Shown in pieces: positions 1 through 9,001 of a stretch of DNA of 9,001 bases (position 1 is the first letter of the stretch; every line of letters starts with the position of its first letter). Location of the stretch: positions 1 through 9,001 of the forward strand of contig WLIH01000065.1 in assembly GCA_009702305.1 (NCBI GenBank), read 5' to 3'. The notes under the pieces were generated by a model, which saw nothing but the letters and a program-made list of their open reading frames with translations, searched no databases and was not told where the DNA came from. The DNA comes from Actinomycetota bacterium (lineage in GTDB: Bacteria; Actinomycetota; Actinomycetes; Propionibacteriales; Nocardioidaceae). Made by a program: the position numbers and the translations under genes.

Positions 1-847
1 GATCTGGTCCGAGCCGTCGGTCGTCGCCGGCTCGCCGAGCGCGGCCCGGTTGGCCTGCGGCAGGAACTCCATCGCCTGGTGGATGCCGCCGAGCTCGCGC
101 CCGGGCACCGGCAGGTCGCGCGGCTCGGTGGCGCCCATCGCGAGGACGACGGCGTCGTAGCGCTCGGTCAGCTTGGCACCGGTCAGCTCGCCGCCCACGT
201 CGACGCCGGCCCGGAAGACGGTGCCCTCGCGACGCATCTGGTCCAGACGCCGGTCGAGGTGCTTCTTCTCCATCTTGAACTCGGGGATGCCGTAGCGCAT
301 CAGCCCGCCGATCTTGTCGGCCCGCTCGTAGACGGCGACCGTGTGACCGGCCCGGGTGAGCTGCTGAGCCGCCGCGAGACCGGCCGGGCCGGAGCCGACG
401 ACCGCGACCGTGCGACCGGAGAGCCACTCGGGCGGCTGGGGCCGCACGAAGCCGGACTCCCACGCCTTGTCGATGATCGAGACCTCGACGTTCTTGATGG
501 TGACCGGGTCCTGGTTGATGCCCAGCACGCAGGCCGTCTCGCACGGCGCCGGACAGAGGCGACCGGTGAACTCCGGGAAGTTGTTGGTCGCGTGCAGGCG
601 CTCGATGGCACCCTCCCAGTCGTCGCGCCAGACCAGGTCGTTCCACTCCGGGATGATGTTGCCCAGCGGGCAACCCTGGTGGCAGAACGGGATGCCGCAG
701 TCCATGCACCGGCCGGCCTGCGGCGTGATGATCGGGAGCAGCGCGCGGCCGATCCCGTCGGGGTAGACCTCGTCCCAGTCGCGGACGCGCTCCTCGACGG
801 GGCGGCGGGTCGCGACCTGGCGGCCCTCCTTCAGGAAGCCCTTCGGG

Positions 848-855
<8 letters not shown>
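1..855 (-). CDS. gltD: Glutamate synthase (GOGAT) small subunit, C-terminus beyond window
   Basis: This is the FAD- and iron-sulfur-containing small subunit of glutamate synthase. It oxidises NADPH and passes electrons to GltB, where glutamine and 2-oxoglutarate become two glutamates. The frame is open from an ATG at 855 to the window edge, giving 285 visible residues of a family near 490; the C-terminal NADPH-binding part is missing. Visible cysteines are C50, C53, C58 and C62 (motif [14 protein letters not shown]) and C101, C105 and C109 ([10 protein letters not shown]), the pattern of the N-terminal 4Fe-4S domain. A Rossmann FAD motif GSGPAG follows at 154-159, with E177 at the end of the second strand. 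A GGATCC-free, strong GGAGG lies 6 nt before the start. The first 8 nt (ATGGCTGA) overlap the end of gltB, so translation is probably coupled and the two subunits made together. Identification is secure; only completeness is unknown. Confidence 0.96.
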
Positions 856-5401
<4,546 letters not shown>

Positions 5402-5409
5402 CGGGCGTT

Positions 5410-5414
5410 CTCCC
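5410..5414 (-). promoter_or_regulatory. Shine-Dalgarno site of gltB
   Basis: Minus-strand GGGAG stands 8 nt before the GTG at 5401. No in-frame ATG, GTG or TTG occurs in the few codons upstream. The resulting 22-residue propeptide before C23 is a normal length for GltB, so this site supports the GTG start. Confidence 0.75.
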
Positions 5415-5425
5415 GTCGTCGTCCT

Positions 5426-5468
5426 GCCGGTCTGTGCCGAGATCCCCGGAAAGGGACTCGGATCCGGC
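5426..5468 (-). other. Two-tier hairpin in the gltB 5' leader
   Basis: Read on the minus strand, GCCGG (5468-5464) can pair with CCGGC (5430-5426). Inside it, CCGAG (5461-5457) can pair with CTCGG (5441-5437), and an inner CCC (5455-5453) with GGG (5447-5445 or nearby), leaving a small TTTCC-type loop. The tiers are separated by asymmetric internal loops (AT opposite CACAGA). The structure ends 11 nt before the GGGAG ribosome-binding site of gltB. It has no following U-run, so it does not look like an intrinsic terminator. The rest of the 132-bp gap holds a weaker stem (about 5491-5511) and nothing else I can name. Pairing is seen by eye; any regulatory role is inference, and GC-rich DNA forms such stems by chance. 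Confidence 0.4.
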
Positions 5469-5532
5469 AGTGCGGTGGTGCTGAAACATGACGTCGCGCA
5501 GGGGACGACATTGGCCCACGCGGAGGCGTCAG

Positions 5533-5548
5533 GTTACCACCGAGTTTC
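5533..5548 (-). promoter_or_regulatory. Possible GlnR-type half-site pair upstream of gltB
   Basis: The minus strand reads GAAAC, six bases (TCGGTG), then GTAAC. These match the b-box (GaAAC) and a-box (GTnAC) of the actinobacterial nitrogen regulator GlnR, with the 11-bp half-site period described for it. The pair spans the last codons and the TAA stop of lgt, about 130-150 nt upstream of the gltB start, a sensible distance for control of nitrogen-assimilation genes. Against it, the flanking positions where a third or fourth box would fall (GAGAG upstream, CCTCC downstream) do not match, and most of the site is also lgt coding sequence. It is a candidate only. Confidence 0.35.
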
Positions 5549-6490
5549 AGGATCCTCTCGGTCGATACCGCCGCTCGGACGCTCCTCGGCCTCGACGGCC
5601 ACCCCCGGGACCGGCTCGGGAGCCGCGTCGGTCGCCGGGCCGCGCCCGTCGTCATACACGACCTCCTCGCGCCCGGGGCGCAGCTTCGCGCTGAGGGCGA
5701 AGCAGAGCGCGGCGACGACGAAGAGCACGATCGAGGTCCAGACGTTGAACCGCAGTCCGCCCACGTCGGAGAGCTCGACGGTGTCGATGCGCAGCATCTC
5801 GATCCAGCCGCGGCCCAGCGTGTAGGTCATCACGTAGAGCGCGAGCACCCGACCGTGTCCGAGCCGGAAGCGCCGGTCGGCCCAGATCACGACCGCGAAG
5901 GCCAGGAGGTTCCAGCTGAACTCGTAGAGGAACGTCGGGTGGAACGTCGTGCCCGCGGGGTAGCCGGCGTCGATCGCGGTGCTGTCGCTGACGCGGAGCG
6001 CCCAGGGCAGGTCGCTCGGCTTGCCGAAGAGCTCCTGGTTGAACCAGTTGCCCCAGCGGCCGAGCGCCTGGGCGACCAGCACCCCCGGCGCCATGGCGTC
6101 GAGGACCGGCAGCAGCTTGATGCCCTTGACCCGCGCACCCACGAGGACGCCGACCGCGCCGAGCGCGATGCCGCCCCACACTCCCAGACCGCCGCGCCAG
6201 ACGTAGAGCGCCGACCAGGCGTTGCGACCCTCGCCGAAGTAGAGGGCGTGGTCGGTAGCGACGTGGTAGAGACGGGCGCCGACCAGTCCGAAGGGCACCG
6301 CCCAGACCGCGAGGTCCTGGATCTCGCCGGCGCGCCCGCCCCGGGCCATCCAGCGGCGCTCGCCGATCCAGATCGCCGCGACGATGCCGAGGATGATCGA
6401 CAGCGCGTAGCCGCGCAGCGGCAACGGACCGACGTGCCACACGCCGGACTCCGGGCTGGGGATGCTCAGCGCCGCGATCAGGGGGTCCAT
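5534..6490 (-). CDS. lgt: Prolipoprotein diacylglyceryl transferase
   Basis: Lgt is an integral membrane enzyme. It transfers diacylglycerol from phosphatidylglycerol to the lipobox cysteine of exported prolipoproteins, the first step of lipoprotein maturation. The 318-residue protein has several hydrophobic segments (about 26-43, 58-78, 104-120, 130-143, 191-204, 215-228 and 251-266), consistent with the seven-helix fold. The family signature GRWGNWFNQELFG lies at 144-156; R145, N148, E153 and G156 fit the conserved positions. HPTFLYE follows at 184-190, and R234 lies in the last conserved block (EMLR). The E. coli His103 position appears to be W105 (GLGVWGG). Residues 270-318 form a charged, proline-rich cytoplasmic tail, as is common in actinobacterial Lgt. 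The ATG lies 3 nt after the sco stop codon; only a weak, distant AAAGG precedes it, so translation probably depends on coupling. The protein begins MDPLIAALSIPSPESGVWHV, which fits the family N-terminus. Confidence 0.97.
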   Translation of the reverse strand: MDPLIAALSIPSPESGVWHVGPLPLRGYALSIILGIVAAIWIGERRWMARGGRAGEIQDLAVWAVPFGLVGARLYHVATDHALYFGEGRNAWSALYVWRGGLGVWGGIALGAVGVLVGARVKGIKLLPVLDAMAPGVLVAQALGRWGNWFNQELFGKPSDLPWALRVSDSTAIDAGYPAGTTFHPTFLYEFSWNLLAFAVVIWADRRFRLGHGRVLALYVMTYTLGRGWIEMLRIDTVELSDVGGLRFNVWTSIVLFVVAALCFALSAKLRPGREEVVYDDGRGPATDAAPEPVPGVAVEAEERPSGGIDREDPETRW

Positions 6491-6493
6491 GGG

Positions 6494-7117
6494 CTAGGAG
6501 GCCTTTCCGAGCAGGGTGGTGATATCGGCGGCGAACTGGGCCGAGGAGGTGTCCTGTCCCCAGAAGATCGGCGCCTCGTCGTCGCTGTCGATCCCGACGA
6601 CCTGGGTGCTGTGGGTGTTGAGGTCGTAGCCGCCGCTGGGCAGGCGCTCGCCGTCGCTCACGCCGATCGCGACCGACCGTCCGACCGCGACGATGTCGTC
6701 GAGGTCCCCGGTGAGCCCGACGAAGGTCGGGTCGAGCCGGTCGAGGTAGGACCGCAGCACGTCCTCGGTGTCGCGGGCCGGGTCGGTGGTCACGAAGACG
6801 ACCTGGACCTCGTCGCGCTGTGCGTCGTCGAGCCGGGTGAGCGCGCTCGCGAGGTGCGACATGACCAGCGGGCAGATGTCGGGGCAGTGCGTGTAGCCGA
6901 AGAAGACCAGCGTCAGTCGGGCGTCGGTGTCGGCGGTCAGCGAGAACGCCTCGCCGTCGGTGGCGGTCAGCGGCGTCGACGCGACCTCGAACGGCGGGTC
7001 GAGCACCGTGCCGGTCAGGGCCGTCGCGTCGCCGTCACTGCCGCCGCACGCGCCGAGCAGCAGCACCAGCGGCAGCAGCAGGGCGCCGAGTGCGCGTCGG
7101 ATCGGCCCCTCAGCCAC
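6494..7117 (-). CDS. Sco/SenC-family copper-binding lipoprotein
   Basis: This 207-residue predicted lipoprotein belongs to the Sco1/SenC thioredoxin-fold family, which delivers copper to, or reduces thiols of, the CuA site of cytochrome c oxidase. It has a signal peptide with arginines at 7-8, a hydrophobic core at about 10-21 and a lipobox LGAC with C24, so it should be anchored to the outer face of the membrane. The family motif CPDIC gives C78 and C82 in FGYTHCPDICP, and H169 in NTHSTQ is the likely third copper ligand. TTDPARDT at 110-117 is a further family motif. The start is GTG, overlapping the trpA stop by 8 nt (GTGGCTGA), with no clear Shine-Dalgarno sequence; no better start keeps the whole signal peptide. 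No oxidase gene is in the window, so the oxidase-assembly role rests on family membership. A redox or thiol role is the alternative. Confidence 0.9.
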   Translation of the reverse strand: MAEGPIRRALGALLLPLVLLLGACGGSDGDATALTGTVLDPPFEVASTPLTATDGEAFSLTADTDARLTLVFFGYTHCPDICPLVMSHLASALTRLDDAQRDEVQVVFVTTDPARDTEDVLRSYLDRLDPTFVGLTGDLDDIVAVGRSVAIGVSDGERLPSGGYDLNTHSTQVVGIDSDDEAPIFWGQDTSSAQFAADITTLLGKAS

Positions 7118-7907
7118 GGCGTACGCCGGCGGCGAGATCCTCGGTGAGCGCGCGCAGGGCCCGCAGGCCGCCCGTCCGGTCGCCGGGGTGGTCGAGGAGG
7201 GTGCGCACGAAGGAGGAGCCGACGATCACCCCGTCGGCGTAGGACGCCACCTCGGCTGCCTGGTCGCCGTTGCTGACCCCGAGCCCGACCCCGATCGGCA
7301 GCCGGGTCGCCGCCCGGGTGCGGGCGACCAGGGGACCGGCCAGGTCGCTGGTGGTGGTGCGGGCACCGGTCACGCCCATCACCGCGGTGGCGTAGACGAA
7401 ACCGCGGCACTGGGCGGTGGTCATCGCGATCCGCTCGTCGGTCGAGGACGGCGCGACCAGGAAGACCTTGTCCAGGTCGTGCTCGTCGGCCGCAGCGATC
7501 CACTCCGGGGCGAAGTCGGGGGTCAGGTCGGGCGTGATCAGACCTGCTCCCCCGGCGCTGGCGAGGTCGGCGGCGAAGCGGTCGACGCCGTAGCGCTCGA
7601 CGGGGTTCCAGTAGGTCATGATCAGCGTCGGCGTGCCGGTGGCGGCCACGGCCTCGACCGTGCGCAGCACGTCGGTCGTGCGCACTCCGCCCTCGAGCGC
7701 CTGCTGGGCGGCCGCCTGGATCGTCGGGCCGTCCATGACGGGGTCGGTGTAGGGCAGGCCGATCTCGATGACGTCGCAGCCTGCGTCGACCATGGCCAGC
7801 AGCGCGTCGATCCCCCCGGCGACGTCGGGGAAGCCGGCCGGGAGGTAGCCGATCAGTGCCGAGCGATCGTCGGCGCGCGCCCGGTCGAAGGCCGTCGAGA
7901 CGCTCAT
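7110..7907 (-). CDS. trpA: Tryptophan synthase alpha chain
   Basis: TrpA cleaves indole-3-glycerol phosphate to indole and glyceraldehyde 3-phosphate, and the indole passes through a tunnel to TrpB in the alpha2-beta2 complex. The 265-residue TIM-barrel protein is of normal length. E48 and D59 (in [15 protein letters not shown]) match the two catalytic acids of the family (E49 and D60 in Salmonella). GYLPAGFPD lies near the N-terminus at 20-28. [14 protein letters not shown] is the conserved loop-6 region, and [10 protein letters not shown] near the C-terminus is the phosphate-binding end. The ATG at 7907 overlaps the trpB stop in an ATGA, and GAGGAG lies 8 nt upstream inside trpB, so the start is well supported and coupled to trpB. 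Confidence 0.98.
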   Translation of the reverse strand: MSVSTAFDRARADDRSALIGYLPAGFPDVAGGIDALLAMVDAGCDVIEIGLPYTDPVMDGPTIQAAAQQALEGGVRTTDVLRTVEAVAATGTPTLIMTYWNPVERYGVDRFAADLASAGGAGLITPDLTPDFAPEWIAAADEHDLDKVFLVAPSSTDERIAMTTAQCRGFVYATAVMGVTGARTTTSDLAGPLVARTRAATRLPIGVGLGVSNGDQAAEVASYADGVIVGSSFVRTLLDHPGDRTGGLRALRALTEDLAAGVRRG

Positions 7908-9001
7908 CCGACCGACTCCTCGGTGTCCCCGAGCCCGAAGTACTCGATCGCGGTGCCCATGTCCTTATCCCCGCGCCCGCTGAGGTTGATCAGCACGGTC
8001 GCCTCCGGTCCCTTCTCGGCCGCCAGACGTCGCGCCACGTCGAGGGCCCCGGCGACGGCGTGGGCGGACTCGATCGCAGGGATGATCCCCTCGGTGCGGC
8101 TCAGCAGCGCCAGTGCCTGCATCGCCTCGTCGTCGGTCACCGGCAGGTACGTCGCCCGGCCGACGGACGCCAGGTGGGCGTGCTGGGGGCCGACCCCGGG
8201 GTAGTCGAGTCCGGCCGAGATGGAGTGCGACTCGATGGTCTGCCCGTCCGCGTCCTGCAGGACGTAGGTGCGGGCGCCGTGCAGCACCCCGGTGTCGCCT
8301 GCGTGGATGGTCGCGGCATGGCGCGGGGTGTCGACGCCCTCGCCGCCCGGCTCGAAGCCGTAGATCGCGACGTCGGCGTCGTCGAGGAACGCCGTGAACA
8401 GCCCGATGGCGTTGGACCCGCCGCCCACGCACGCGGCGATCGCGTCGGGCAGCACGCCGTAGCGCTCCAGGCACTGGGCGCGGGCCTCGTCGCCGATGCC
8501 GCGGGTGAAGTCGCGCACCATGCTCGGGAAGGGGTGCGGACCGGCAGCGGTGCCGAACAGGTAGGCCGTGTGGTCGACGCTGGCCACCCAGTCGCGCAAC
8601 GCCTCGTTGATCGCGTCCTTCAGCGTGGCGCTGCCGGAGTCGACCGGCACGACCTTGGCGCCGAGCAGCTGCATCCGCGCGACGTTGAGCGCCTGGCGAC
8701 GGGTGTCGACCGAGCCCATGTAGACGGTGCAGTCGAGGCCGAAGTACGCCGCTGCGGTCGCGCTGGCGACGCCGTGCTGCCCGGCACCGGTCTCGGCGAT
8801 CACCCGGGTCTTGCCCATCCGCTTGGTCAGCAGCGCCTGACCCAGCACGTTGCGGATCTTGTGGGCACCCGTGTGGTTGAGGTCCTCGCGCTTGAGCAGC
8901 ACGCGGCAGCCTACCTGCTCGCTGAGCCGGCTGGCCTCGTAGAGCGGACTGGGGAGTCCGGCGTACTCACGCAGGATCGCCTCGAAGTCGCCCACGAAGG
9001 C
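7904..9001 (-). CDS. trpB: Tryptophan synthase beta chain, N-terminus beyond window
   Basis: TrpB is the PLP enzyme that condenses indole with L-serine to give L-tryptophan. The frame is open to the right edge, giving 365 visible residues. By motif alignment residue n here equals about n+39 of Salmonella TrpB, so roughly 40-55 N-terminal residues lie outside. The GTG at 8993-8995 is an internal valine in [10 protein letters not shown], not the true start. The PLP lysine is K48 of the fragment (codon 8858-8860, in HTGAHKIRN, matching K87). E70 in ETGAGQHG matches catalytic E109. The phosphate loop GGGSN is at 193-197 and SGRGDKD at about 341-347. Nothing is missing or unusual in the visible part. 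The stop codon overlaps the trpA start by 4 nt. Other trp genes are expected just outside the window, but that is not seen. Confidence 0.98.
   Translation of the reverse strand, partial: AFVGDFEAILREYAGLPSPLYEASRLSEQVGCRVLLKREDLNHTGAHKIRNVLGQALLTKRMGKTRVIAETGAGQHGVASATAAAYFGLDCTVYMGSVDTRRQALNVARMQLLGAKVVPVDSGSATLKDAINEALRDWVASVDHTAYLFGTAAGPHPFPSMVRDFTRGIGDEARAQCLERYGVLPDAIAACVGGGSNAIGLFTAFLDDADVAIYGFEPGGEGVDTPRHAATIHAGDTGVLHGARTYVLQDADGQTIESHSISAGLDYPGVGPQHAHLASVGRATYLPVTDDEAMQALALLSRTEGIIPAIESAHAVAGALDVARRLAAEKGPEATVLINLSGRGDKDMGTAIEYFGLGDTEESVG
7916..7921 (-). promoter_or_regulatory. Shine-Dalgarno site of trpA
   Basis: Minus-strand GAGGAG lies 8 nt before the trpA ATG, inside the last codons of trpB. 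It supports the ATGA-overlap start at 7907. Confidence 0.8.

Noticed and set aside
5491..5511. Short stem ATGTCG/CGACGT in the lgt-gltB gap as a terminator
   Set aside because: It has a six-pair stem with one wobble, a nine-base loop and no U-run. This is within chance for GC-rich DNA.
5531..5536. TAACCT (minus strand) as a -10 promoter box for gltB
   Set aside because: It fits the loose TANNNT pattern, but no recognisable -35 element lies 16-18 nt upstream and such hexamers are common. Not strong enough to annotate as a promoter.
5855..8204. Long plus-strand frames opposite lgt, sco, trpA and trpB (5855-7147 and 6927-8204)
   Set aside because: These are also antisense shadows: low-complexity composition, spanning several genuine minus-strand genes and their junctions.
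8993..8995. GTG as the start of trpB
   Set aside because: The frame stays open upstream to the window edge, and the preceding residues Ala-Phe continue the normal TrpB N-terminal region, so it is an internal valine.

Overview
The window is high-GC DNA whose codons mostly end in G or C. It encodes actinobacterial-type proteins: a large GltB with a 22-residue propeptide, an Lgt with a charged C-terminal tail, and an ATGA-coupled trpB-trpA pair. Nocardioides or another member of Propionibacteriales is the best guess; this is an inference from protein style and gene order, not a database result.

All six genes lie on the minus strand and read from high to low coordinates: trpB (N-terminus cut by the right edge), trpA, a Sco/SenC-family lipoprotein, lgt, gltB, and gltD (C-terminus cut by the left edge). 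Packing is very tight. trpB/trpA overlap by 4 nt, trpA/sco by 8 nt, sco and lgt are 3 nt apart, and gltB/gltD overlap by 8 nt. The only real gap is 132 bp (5402-5533) between lgt and gltB. No gene-free stretch reaches 300 bases, and I saw no RNA gene, insertion sequence, CRISPR array or phage gene.

TrpA and TrpB form tryptophan synthase, the last step of tryptophan biosynthesis. The Sco protein is a predicted membrane-anchored copper/thiol protein linked by family to cytochrome c oxidase assembly. Its lipobox cysteine is a substrate for the kind of enzyme encoded next, Lgt (prolipoprotein diacylglyceryl transferase). GltB and GltD are the large and small subunits of NADPH-dependent glutamate synthase (GOGAT), which makes glutamate from glutamine and 2-oxoglutarate.

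This is a housekeeping region and I see no sign of a new defence, mobile or biosynthetic system. The most useful second looks are in and beside the lgt-gltB gap: two direct half-sites resembling the nitrogen regulator GlnR, and a two-tier hairpin just upstream of the gltB ribosome-binding site.
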